Below, piece after piece: positions 26,556 through 35,757 of a stretch of DNA of 64,000 bases; within the stretch, counting starts at the first letter, position 1; every line of letters begins with the position of its first letter. Under the pieces are notes generated by a model. That model saw only the letters and a program-made list of their open reading frames with translations. It searched no databases and was not told the origin of the DNA. Where the stretch lies: assembly GCF_001624695.1 (NCBI RefSeq), contig NZ_JSEP01000019.1, positions 55,481 through 119,480 of the forward strand. The letters run 5' to 3'. The DNA comes from Labrenzia sp. OB1. GTDB lineage: Bacteria; Pseudomonadota; Alphaproteobacteria; Rhizobiales; Stappiaceae. Both the position numbers and the translations under genes were made by a program.

Positions 26556-28595
26556 ATGACCGCTAACCCGATGCTCGCCGATTGGACCACACCATTCGAA
26601 CTGCCGCCGTTCAGCGACATCGAACCGGTTCATTTCGAGGAAGCCTTCGATGTCGCGATGGCGGAGGCCCGCAAGGAGACCGACGACATTGCCAATCAAG
26701 ACGCGGAGCCGACCTTCGCGAACACGATCGCCGCCCTGGAAAAGTCCGGCGAGCTGCTTTCACGTGTCGCGCGGACCTTCTTCAATCTGACTGGCGCTCA
26801 CACCAGCGCGGCCATTCAGAAGATAGAACGCGACATCTCTCCGAAGCTGGCCAGGCATTCCTCGAATATGCTGTTGAACGCAAAGCTCAACAACAGGGTT
26901 GCGGCGCTGTGGGAAAAGCGTGATGCCCTGCAACTGGACACCGAGGAATTGCGGGTTCTGGAGCGTTACATGAAGATGTTTCAGCGCGCAGGAGCCGGGC
27001 TCGATGCAGCGGGCAAAACCCGGATGGCGGAAATTTCCCAGCGCCTTGCGACGCTTGGCACCCAATTTTCCCAAAATGTCCTGAAGGATGAATGCGACTA
27101 TCAACTTGTTCTGGAAACAGAGCAGGATCGCGCCGGATTGCCTGACTTCCTGCTTGGCGCCGCGGCTGAGGCAGCAAAGGAACGCGGCCTGGAGGGCAAG
27201 CACGTCATCACCCTTGCGCGCTCTTCCATTGAACCATTCCTGCAGTTTTCCACCAACAGGAGCTTGCGTGAGGAAGCCTTCAGGGCGTGGTCGGCGCGCG
27301 GTGAGAATGGCGGTCAAACCGACAACAGGCAAATTATCAACGAAACACTGTCGCTCAGAGCGGAGAAAGCAAAGCTCCTCGGCTTTGACACCTTCGCCGC
27401 CTATAAACTCGACGATACGATGGCAAAGACTCCCGCCAATGTGCGAGACCTGCTGACCAGGGTCTGGGCGCCGGCAGTTTCCCAGGCGCACGAGGAAGAA
27501 GCCAAACTTTCCCGAATGGCTCAAAACCACGGCGAAAACCACAAGATCGAAGCGTGGGACTGGCGGTTCTATTCCGAGAAGGTCCGTAATGCCGAGCATG
27601 ATCTGGATGAGTCCGAGATAAAGCCGTACCTGCAGCTCGACAATATCATCCAGGCGGCCTTCGACACCGCGAACCGCCTCTTCGGTCTTACCTTTGAAGA
27701 GCTCAAGGGCCTCCCCGTCTATCATCCCGACGTTCGCGTCTTTGAGGTCAAGAAGAACGGCAAACATGTCGGGCTTTTCCTGGGCGACTATTTCGCAAGA
27801 TCGTCGAAGCGGTCCGGCGCCTGGATGAGCGCCTTCCGGTCACAGCACAAACTGGATGGCGAGGTGACGCCCATCATCGTCAATGTGATGAATTTCTCCA
27901 AAGGCGCGCCGGGTGAAGCCACCTTGCTGACGTTCGATGACGCGCGCACGTTGTTCCACGAATTCGGCCACGGTCTGCACGGCCTGCTGTCCGATGTGAC
28001 CTACCCGTTCATTTCAGGAACCAGCGTCGCGCGCGATTTCGTCGAGCTTCCCTCGCAGCTTTACGAGCATTGGCTATCGGAACCGGACATCCTCTCCCGG
28101 TTTGCGGTTCACTACAGGACAGGCGACCCCATGCCGAAGGCGCTTCTGGACAAGCTGCTGGCGGCCAGCAACTTCAACAAGGGCTTCGAGACGGTCGAAT
28201 ATATCTCGTCCGCGCTGATCGATCTTGAAATGCACCTGCTGGACGCCCCTTCGGGGCTCGACATCGCGGAATTCGAACGCCGGGAACTCGACACCATCGG
28301 CATGCCGTCGGCGATCACAATGCGCCACCGTATTCCCCACTTTCAGCATGTGTTTTCCGGCGACGGATATTCCGCGGGCTACTACAGCTACATGTGGTCA
28401 GAGGTGATGGACGCGGACGCCTTTGAGGCCTTCACGGAAAAGGGAAATGCATTCGATCCGCAAACGGCGGAAAAGCTCCTGACACACATCTACTCGGCGG
28501 GTGGTCGTCAGGACCCAGATGAAGCCTATGTGGCCTTCCGGGGACGCGCGCCGAAAATCGATGCGCTTCTGGAAAAACGCGGCTTCGCCGCCTGA
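26556..28595 (+). CDS. dcp: M3-family metallopeptidase (peptidyl-dipeptidase Dcp / oligopeptidase type)
   Basis: The 679-residue protein has the thimet-type zinc motif HEFGH (468-472) in 'LFHEFGHGLHGLLSD', the third ligand region 'ARDFVELPSQLYEHW', and the C-terminal substrate loop 'FQHVFSGDGYSAGYYSYMW'. The length and 'SGT.VARDFVELPSQ' favour the Dcp branch over OpdA. It should degrade short peptides in the cytoplasm (no signal peptide). The DUF423 gene follows after 12 bases. Confidence 0.92.
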   Translation: MTANPMLADWTTPFELPPFSDIEPVHFEEAFDVAMAEARKETDDIANQDAEPTFANTIAALEKSGELLSRVARTFFNLTGAHTSAAIQKIERDISPKLARHSSNMLLNAKLNNRVAALWEKRDALQLDTEELRVLERYMKMFQRAGAGLDAAGKTRMAEISQRLATLGTQFSQNVLKDECDYQLVLETEQDRAGLPDFLLGAAAEAAKERGLEGKHVITLARSSIEPFLQFSTNRSLREEAFRAWSARGENGGQTDNRQIINETLSLRAEKAKLLGFDTFAAYKLDDTMAKTPANVRDLLTRVWAPAVSQAHEEEAKLSRMAQNHGENHKIEAWDWRFYSEKVRNAEHDLDESEIKPYLQLDNIIQAAFDTANRLFGLTFEELKGLPVYHPDVRVFEVKKNGKHVGLFLGDYFARSSKRSGAWMSAFRSQHKLDGEVTPIIVNVMNFSKGAPGEATLLTFDDARTLFHEFGHGLHGLLSDVTYPFISGTSVARDFVELPSQLYEHWLSEPDILSRFAVHYRTGDPMPKALLDKLLAASNFNKGFETVEYISSALIDLEMHLLDAPSGLDIAEFERRELDTIGMPSAITMRHRIPHFQHVFSGDGYSAGYYSYMWSEVMDADAFEAFTEKGNAFDPQTAEKLLTHIYSAGGRQDPDEAYVAFRGRAPKIDALLEKRGFAA

Positions 28596-28607
28596 CGGGA
28601 GCGCTTG

Positions 28608-29018
28608 ATGAAACCGATGCATTCCGAAAACCAGCCCGTTGCGGGGGCGACGACCTCGGCCTTCCTGCGTCTCTGCCTCGTCCTGTCAGGACTTGCCGGC
28701 GCTCTTGGCGTCATAAGTCTGGCCATGTCCGCGCATGCGTCCGCGTCGTCGCTGCTGCAAACCGCGGCGCAACTGCTTTTGCTGCACGCACCGGTGTTTC
28801 TCGGGCTCGGCATCCTCGCCCAGATACGCAAGGTACTGTTCCTGCCCATGGTCTTGCTGCTTATGAGCTCAGGGTTGATCCTCTTTTGCGGCGATATGTT
28901 CGCGCGCGTCATTCTGGAGCAGAGACTGTTTTCCATGGCCGCGCCGATTGGCGGCATGCTGGTGATCCTGGGGTGGCTGGTGCTCGCTCTCAGTGCTTTA
29001 CGTGTCAGACCCAAGTGA
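28608..29018 (+). CDS. DUF423 (YgdD-like) small membrane protein
   Basis: The 136-residue protein has four predicted helices. It shows the DUF423 pattern: 'LAGALGVISLAMSAHA', then 'QTAAQLLLLHAPVFLGLGIL', then 'FCGDMF', and finally 'PIGGMLVILGWLVLALSALR'. Start ATG at 28608 (an adjacent TTG is less likely) behind GGGAG. It probably shares a transcript with the M3 peptidase. Function is unknown across the family. Confidence 0.85.
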   Translation: MKPMHSENQPVAGATTSAFLRLCLVLSGLAGALGVISLAMSAHASASSLLQTAAQLLLLHAPVFLGLGILAQIRKVLFLPMVLLLMSSGLILFCGDMFARVILEQRLFSMAAPIGGMLVILGWLVLALSALRVRPK

Positions 29019-29161
29019 TTAAAAGCGGACGAACTGGAATCGCGGAGCATGCCGGGTTCGAACGAACACGGTCAGGATGCTCACAAACATTTTCTCAACC
29101 GGTTTTCGCTTGCATGAAAGCAGTTTGAGCCGGCCATGACCTGTAGATCTGGAATTCATTT

Positions 29162-30595
29162 GTGACTGTGATCGTGCCCAAGCCCGAAGGCGCTAAAAAA
29201 GTCGGAAAGCCCAAGGCTTCCCCGGCAAAGGAATTCGTACCGCCGTATCCGTTTCGCCATGAACAGATGCCTCCGGTCTGGACGCTCATCGGCCTGGCAA
29301 AACGGAATTTCCTGTCGATCTGGGGCCTGGATGACTTTCAAAGCCGCCTCAGAAGCAAGAAGATCTTCACTCGCGACCTGGTCATCTGCAACCGGCCGGA
29401 TGTCGTGCGTGAGGCGTTCCAGTCAAATCACGAAGTCCTGCAGCGCAAAAGCCCGCAGATGCGGCATGCGCTGGAACCGCTGCTCGGCGACGGCCTGTTC
29501 ATCAGCGATACGGAAACCTGGGCGAAGCGCCGCAAGATCGTCGCGCCGATCATTCACGGCTCGCGCGTCAAGGGCTTCGCCCCGATCATGATCGACACGA
29601 TCGACGAGAAACGCGCCGACTGGGAAAGACTGGGCGACGGCGCGGAGGTCGATGCGCTGGCGGAAATGGCGCATCTGACCGCTGAAATCATCAGCCGGAC
29701 GATTTTCGGCCGCCAACTCGGCAAGGACTACGCAGCTGAGGTGGTTCAAGGGTTTTCCGACTACCAGCGCCACATCGATCAGATCGATCTGTTCTCCCTC
29801 TTCGGTCTGCCCGAATGGCTGCCGCGCATCCGCGGGAGATCCGTCAAGAAACCCGTCAAGCGCATCATGACTGTGCTCGATGAAATCATCGACAGCTACG
29901 ACGCGCAAAAACAAAAAGGGGAAGCTTCGGTCATCGGCGGCCTCCTGGAAGCCCGCGACGACGAAGGCAATCCCCTTAGCCGGGACGCCATTCGCAGTGA
30001 AGCCGCGGTGATCTTCATGGCGGGTCACGAAACGACGGCCAACACGCTCGCCTGGGCCTGGTTCCTGCTCTCCCAGTGTGAGCGAACGCGCGAAAAGCTT
30101 CAGAGCGAACTCGACACGGTGCTCGCCGGACGAACACCGACCTTCAAGGATGTGGCGAACCTGCCATATACCAAAGCTGTGGTGGAAGAGACCCTGCGGC
30201 TGTATCCGCCGGTCCCGATCCTTGCCCGCGAAGCCATGGCCGACACGACGATCGGCGGCAAACGGTTTGCCAAGGGCTCGCTCGTGATGGTGGTGCCCTG
30301 GCTGATACATCGCAGTCCGAAGCTCTGGGCGAAACCCGATGTGTTCGATCCGCAGAGGTTTCTCGACCCGAAGGCCAAAAAGCCCAACAAATACGGGTAT
30401 GTGCCGTTCAGCATCGGACCACGCATCTGTGCCGGGCTGCAGTTCGGCATGACGGAGGCCATTCTCAGTCTCGCCATCCTTGCGCAAAATTTCGACCTGA
30501 AGCTAAAGGAGGGCACGGATGTTCAGCCGATCGCCAGATTGACATTGCGCCCCGGCGACAGTCTTCCCATGACCCTGCATTCCCGGCGGACATGA
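29162..30595 (+). CDS. Cytochrome P450
   Basis: The 477-residue P450 has the I-helix motif AGHETTANTLAW, the K-helix EETLR, and the heme loop FSIGPRICAG with the thiolate ligand at Cys423. It starts at GTG 29162. The long N-terminus with 'PPYPFRHEQMPP' and the overall shape resemble class II-type fatty-acid/terpenoid hydroxylases of the CYP4/CYP102-related clan, but there is no fused reductase and no membrane anchor. Its stop overlaps the ATG of the acyltransferase gene by 4 bases, which suggests a shared lipid pathway. No ferredoxin gene is adjacent. Confidence 0.93.
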   Translation: MTVIVPKPEGAKKVGKPKASPAKEFVPPYPFRHEQMPPVWTLIGLAKRNFLSIWGLDDFQSRLRSKKIFTRDLVICNRPDVVREAFQSNHEVLQRKSPQMRHALEPLLGDGLFISDTETWAKRRKIVAPIIHGSRVKGFAPIMIDTIDEKRADWERLGDGAEVDALAEMAHLTAEIISRTIFGRQLGKDYAAEVVQGFSDYQRHIDQIDLFSLFGLPEWLPRIRGRSVKKPVKRIMTVLDEIIDSYDAQKQKGEASVIGGLLEARDDEGNPLSRDAIRSEAAVIFMAGHETTANTLAWAWFLLSQCERTREKLQSELDTVLAGRTPTFKDVANLPYTKAVVEETLRLYPPVPILAREAMADTTIGGKRFAKGSLVMVVPWLIHRSPKLWAKPDVFDPQRFLDPKAKKPNKYGYVPFSIGPRICAGLQFGMTEAILSLAILAQNFDLKLKEGTDVQPIARLTLRPGDSLPMTLHSRRT

Positions 30596-31680
30596 AAAAA
30601 CCGGACCGGCTGGAAGATATTCCCTTTGAAAAGACGCTCGCGACGGAACCTGCCGCGCCACCGATAAGGGCGTTGCTTTCACAGGAACCGAAACTGCGTG
30701 ACAAGGCCAGGCTCTACTGGCTCCGTCACAGCAAGGACGGCGCACTCAACACCGTTTTCCATACAGCTCTGAAACACTGCCCCCCGGACTTCGTGTCCGG
30801 CGTCGGCAAGGCGCTTACACCACTGGTGCGCTGGTCCTACCGCAACAAACTTTTCCCGAACCGCATCAAGCGCAATTTCTCGGAACTGACGCGCGGCCGA
30901 TGGCAAAGCGAGGCGGCAGAAGACGCCGGACTTCGCAGATGGTGGCAGAACATCGGTCGGAGCATATCCGAATTTAGTGTCGTCAACAGGTTATGGAAAA
31001 GCTCTCATATAGAGGTTGAAGGCGTTGAAAACCTCGAAACCGCGCGAAACGCCGGTGGCCCGCTGATTTTCACGTCCATGCATCTTGGCACATGGGAAGC
31101 CCTGTTCGTCGCCATCCACGAAAACCTGACCGGTCCCAGCATTGGACCTTTTCAACCGGAGCCGAACCGTTTCAAAAACCGGATCGTTCACGCGATCCGC
31201 AAGGAACGAAACCAGTATCTTTTCCCGCCCGGTCAGCGCAGCGCCTACCTTCTTCGCAGGTTGATGACGACCGGGCGATACTCCATGACCATCTTCATCG
31301 ACGAGGTTCGCGACAAGCAGGTCCACCTGCCGCTCTTCGGCAGGAAGCTGCCTGACAAAGGCAATGGTGTGGTCGCCGTCAAGATTGCAAATGCCTGCGA
31401 TGGCATACTCGTTCCGACCTACCTCACCCGCACGGGCCCGGCCCGATTCAAACTGGTCATTCTCCCGTCCATAGAGCGCTCCTCACCGCAGTCCGCCTAT
31501 GACATTCCGGATACGATCGGCAAACTCAACCGGGTCTTCGAGCCGGTGGTCCTCGATCATATCGAGGAATGGTACATGCTCGGCGAGCTGCGCCTGCCGC
31601 AAAGCTTTCGCAACACGCCCTACGCGAAAAAGCTCGCGCTCAGGAATGCCGAGACGCGGCCGGAATTACGCTATGTATGA
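30592..31680 (+). CDS. LpxL/HtrB-family lysophospholipid acyltransferase
   Basis: The 362-residue protein has the family catalytic motif H-x4-E at His164-Glu169 (SMHLGTWEA) and, later, 'IFIDEVRDKQVHLPLFGRK', equivalent to the 'D.....G....F.G' segment. LpxL-type enzymes add acyl chains to lipid A, but this group also includes enzymes acting on other lipids. It lacks the usual N-terminal transmembrane helix; the first 35 residues are polar. Translational coupling with the P450 points to modification of the same lipid. Confidence 0.85.
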   Translation: MKKPDRLEDIPFEKTLATEPAAPPIRALLSQEPKLRDKARLYWLRHSKDGALNTVFHTALKHCPPDFVSGVGKALTPLVRWSYRNKLFPNRIKRNFSELTRGRWQSEAAEDAGLRRWWQNIGRSISEFSVVNRLWKSSHIEVEGVENLETARNAGGPLIFTSMHLGTWEALFVAIHENLTGPSIGPFQPEPNRFKNRIVHAIRKERNQYLFPPGQRSAYLLRRLMTTGRYSMTIFIDEVRDKQVHLPLFGRKLPDKGNGVVAVKIANACDGILVPTYLTRTGPARFKLVILPSIERSSPQSAYDIPDTIGKLNRVFEPVVLDHIEEWYMLGELRLPQSFRNTPYAKKLALRNAETRPELRYV

Positions 31681-31690
31681 AGCAAGAGCC

Positions 31691-32524
31691 TCAGGACCTG
31701 CTCTTCAGCCGCTCCGCATGCCAGGCGACATGATCGCGCGCGAAGGTCGAGACAAAATAGTAGGAGTGGTCGTAGCCCTGCTGGAGCCGGTATTCATGCG
31801 TGGTTTTCGTGTCCACCAGCGCGGTGACCAGGGAAGACGGTTTCAGGAGGTCGTAGAACTGATCGTCCGCCCCCTGATCGATCAGGACATCTCCGCTCCA
31901 GCCCTTGTCCTTCAACAGCATTGAGGCGTCATGAGCGCCCCATCCGCTCTCATCCCCGCCAAGATACGCCCCCAGCTGTTTGCGGCCCCAATCCGATGCA
32001 ACCGGGTTGGCGATCGGTGCGAAGGCGGAAAGAGACTGGTAGTGGCCCGGATATTTCATCGCCAGTGTCAGAGCGCCGTGACCGCCCATCGAATGCCCGG
32101 TAATTCCATGATGGACGGAAACCGCGAATTTCTCGGTGACGAGATCGCGCAATTCACTGGCGATATAGGTTTCCATCTGGAAATGTTCCTTCCAGGGCGT
32201 CTCGTCGGCATTGACGTAGAAGCCGGCCCCTTGCCCCAGATCGTAAGCCTCGTCGTCGGCCACCCCCTCGCCGCGCGGGCTGGTGTCCGGAAAGACGATG
32301 GCAATTCCGAATTCGGCGGCGTGTGCCTGAAGACCAGCCTTGGTCATCGCGTTCTCGTGGGTGCAGGTGAGGCCCGAGAGATACCACAGGCACGGCACCG
32401 GGCCATTACTGGCCTGTGGCGGCATATAAACCGCAAAAGTCATTTCGCAGTTACAAGCCTCCGACAAATGACTGTAAACGCCCTGAGTGCCACCGAAAGC
32501 CTTGTTTTCGGATATAGTTTTCAT
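31691..32524 (-). CDS. fghA: S-formylglutathione hydrolase
   Basis: The 277-residue esterase-D-type alpha/beta hydrolase has the nucleophile elbow GHSMGGHGAL, the 'LSGLTCTHEN' segment with the conserved cysteine, and 'DTSPRGEG'. It hydrolyses S-formylglutathione to formate and glutathione. Start ATG 32524 behind GAGG. It is downstream of adhC on the same strand with a gap of about 150 bases, giving the two-step glutathione route of formaldehyde oxidation. Confidence 0.95.
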   Translation of the reverse strand: MKTISENKAFGGTQGVYSHLSEACNCEMTFAVYMPPQASNGPVPCLWYLSGLTCTHENAMTKAGLQAHAAEFGIAIVFPDTSPRGEGVADDEAYDLGQGAGFYVNADETPWKEHFQMETYIASELRDLVTEKFAVSVHHGITGHSMGGHGALTLAMKYPGHYQSLSAFAPIANPVASDWGRKQLGAYLGGDESGWGAHDASMLLKDKGWSGDVLIDQGADDQFYDLLKPSSLVTALVDTKTTHEYRLQQGYDHSYYFVSTFARDHVAWHAERLKSRS

Positions 32525-32676
32525 GGTCCTCAACTTCCAACTTTCGAACACTTCAACGCAGACGGCCTTCCCTTCAAGTGAAGGGACTGCAATCTGAGAG
32601 CCAGGCCTGAACTTCAGCCCCGATCCTCAATTGCCGGCTCACCAGCATGCACTTGAAGCCGGGGCCGGCCGATTGA

Positions 32677-33789
<1,113 letters not shown>

Positions 33790-34184
33790 AAATGTATCTC
33801 CCAGAATCCATAATTTGGAGGAGAGTTACCGGCCCGGCCGTCAATTGCAAGAACCCTTGCGTCCCCCTGTGTCGGAATAACGCATTTTAGCCAGGTTCAC
33901 ACACTGCATTTTGTCAGGAAAGCATCTCCTTAAGACCCCTGTTTCCTTTATTCTCCCTGCGTTTCTCCGCACCCGCCGGCAGGCTTAAGACACTCATGTC
34001 GTATTCTGACAAGCTGGCGACTGAAACCTGATACGCAAGCTGATGTGCAATCGCGAATATGCCGGGCGATGGACGGGACCCGGTCCTTGTCGCTAAGGTT
34101 CGGGTCACGGAGATTCAACTGGAAACGCCGCCGATCCCTGAGCGACAGGGAAAGACGGCCTGCAACGCGCGGAGCCGCTGCTTT
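33790..34184. other. Divergent regulatory region between adhC and soxB
   Basis: This 395-base gap separates adhC (-) from soxB (+). It contains the short inverted repeat GCAAG-AACC-CTTGC (33847-33860), a possible operator near the adhC side, and a C/T-rich stretch (33920-33975). No confident promoter or riboswitch could be assigned. Part of it can be read as an upstream extension of soxB in frame, but this has no family similarity. Confidence 0.4.
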
Positions 34185-35438
34185 ATGAAGCGTTATTCCT
34201 TCCTGGAACTGGCGAAAAACGCCTTTTCAGCGCATCAGAACTGGGGCCGCCAGTGGCGCGCTCCCGAACCCAAGGCTGAATACGACGTGGTTATCGTCGG
34301 CGCAGGCGGGCACGGACTTGCGACGGCGTATTATCTTGCCAGGGAACACGGCATCCGCAATGTGGCGGTGATTGAAAAAGGCTGGCTCGGCGGCGGAAAC
34401 ACCGGCCGGAACACGACCATCGTACGGTCGAATTATCTCTGGGAAGAAAGCGCAGCACTCTACAATCACGCCATAGGTCTGTGGCAGAACCTTTCCCAGG
34501 AACTGAATTACAACGTCATGTATTCCGCGCGCGGCGTGATGATGCTGGCGCACACGATTCACGATATTCAGGTCGCGCAGCGGCATATCCATGCCAACAG
34601 GCTGGCCGGGGTCCAGAACGAGTGGCTCAGCCCGGAACAGGCAAAGGACTACTGCCCGCCCCTGAATATTTCGAAGAACATTCGATATCCGGTGCTGGGC
34701 GCTGCCCTGCAAAAGGTTGGTGGCACGGCGCGCCATGATGCGGTCGCCTGGGGCTATGCCCGCGGCGCCGATGACCTTGGCGTTGATATCATCCAGAATT
34801 GCGCGGTTACCGGCATTCGTCGGAGCCAGGACGGTTCTGTCGAGGGAGTCGAGACCGCCAAGGGGTTCATCAAGGCAGGGAAAGTCGGCGTGGTGACCGC
34901 CGGGCACACGTCCGTGGTCATGGAAATGGCAGGGGTTCGCCTGCCACTTGAGTCCTTTCCACTTCAGGCGCTGGTTTCCGAGCCGATCAAACCCGCTTTT
35001 CCGTGCGTGGTCATGTCCAACACAATCCACGCCTATATCTCACAGTCGGACAAGGGGGAGCTGGTGATCGGGGCCGGTACGGACCAGTATGTCTCCTACT
35101 CCCAGACCGGCGGCATCCATATCAGCAATCATACCATCGACGCGATCTGCGAACTCTTCCCGCATTTCCGCCGCATGCGCATGCTGCGCAACTGGGGCGG
35201 TATCGTCGATACCACGCCGGACCGCTCGCCGATCCTGTCGAAGACGCCGGTGCCCGGGCTCTACGTCAATTGCGGCTGGGGAACGGGCGGGTTCAAGGCC
35301 ACGCCCGGATCGGGTCACGTCTTCGCGCATACCATCGCCAAGGACGAACCGCATCCGATCAACGCGCCGTTCACCATCGACCGGTTCCGTACCGGACGCC
35401 TGATCGACGAGGCGGCCGCGGCCGCCGTGGCCCACTAG
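34185..35438 (+). CDS. soxB: Sarcosine oxidase subunit beta
   Basis: The 417-residue flavoprotein starts with MKRYSFLELAKNAFSAHQNW, the usual SoxB start, then the FAD-binding 'VIVGAGGHGLATAYYLA' and 'EKGWLGGGNTGRNTTIVRSNY'. The C-terminal part has 'RNWGGIVDTTPDRSPIL', and then 'YVNCGWGTGGFKATPGSG'. It holds the site where sarcosine is oxidised and the covalent flavin is attached. An ATG 42 codons upstream was rejected because of this conserved start. It is the first gene of the soxBDAG operon. Confidence 0.96.
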   Translation: MKRYSFLELAKNAFSAHQNWGRQWRAPEPKAEYDVVIVGAGGHGLATAYYLAREHGIRNVAVIEKGWLGGGNTGRNTTIVRSNYLWEESAALYNHAIGLWQNLSQELNYNVMYSARGVMMLAHTIHDIQVAQRHIHANRLAGVQNEWLSPEQAKDYCPPLNISKNIRYPVLGAALQKVGGTARHDAVAWGYARGADDLGVDIIQNCAVTGIRRSQDGSVEGVETAKGFIKAGKVGVVTAGHTSVVMEMAGVRLPLESFPLQALVSEPIKPAFPCVVMSNTIHAYISQSDKGELVIGAGTDQYVSYSQTGGIHISNHTIDAICELFPHFRRMRMLRNWGGIVDTTPDRSPILSKTPVPGLYVNCGWGTGGFKATPGSGHVFAHTIAKDEPHPINAPFTIDRFRTGRLIDEAAAAAVAH

Positions 35439-35451
35439 GGAAAGTGCAGAC

Positions 35452-35757
35452 ATGCTTTTGATTTATTGTCCCTATTGCGAGATCGAGCGCGCGGAAACCG
35501 AATTCCACTGCGGTGGCGAAGCGCATATCGCGCGGCCTTCCGATCCCGAAAAGACAACCGAAGACGACTGGGTGGAGTTCCTTTACATGCGCTCCAACAC
35601 CAAGGGCATCGCTGCGGAACGCTGGCGCCACATCCATGGCTGCGGGCGGTTTTTCAATGCCGTGCGCAACACGGTCAGCGATGAATTCCTGAATATCTAC
35701 AAAACGGGCGAAGCAAAGCCGGATCTTGAGGCATTTGCCAGGGAGGCCGGCAAATGA
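35452..35757 (+). CDS. soxD: Sarcosine oxidase subunit delta
   Basis: This 101-residue zinc protein has Cys6-x2-Cys9 (CPYC) and His60-x3-Cys64 in 'RHIHGCGRFF', which match the four zinc ligands of known SoxD. Its length is typical. It overlaps the soxA start (ATGA at 35754). It is a structural subunit that stabilises the heterotetramer. Confidence 0.95.
   Translation: MLLIYCPYCEIERAETEFHCGGEAHIARPSDPEKTTEDDWVEFLYMRSNTKGIAAERWRHIHGCGRFFNAVRNTVSDEFLNIYKTGEAKPDLEAFAREAGK

Noticed and set aside
29030..29100. GGTTCGAAC string resembling a tRNA T-loop
   Set aside because: No acceptor stem, anticodon arm or D-arm could be folded around it.
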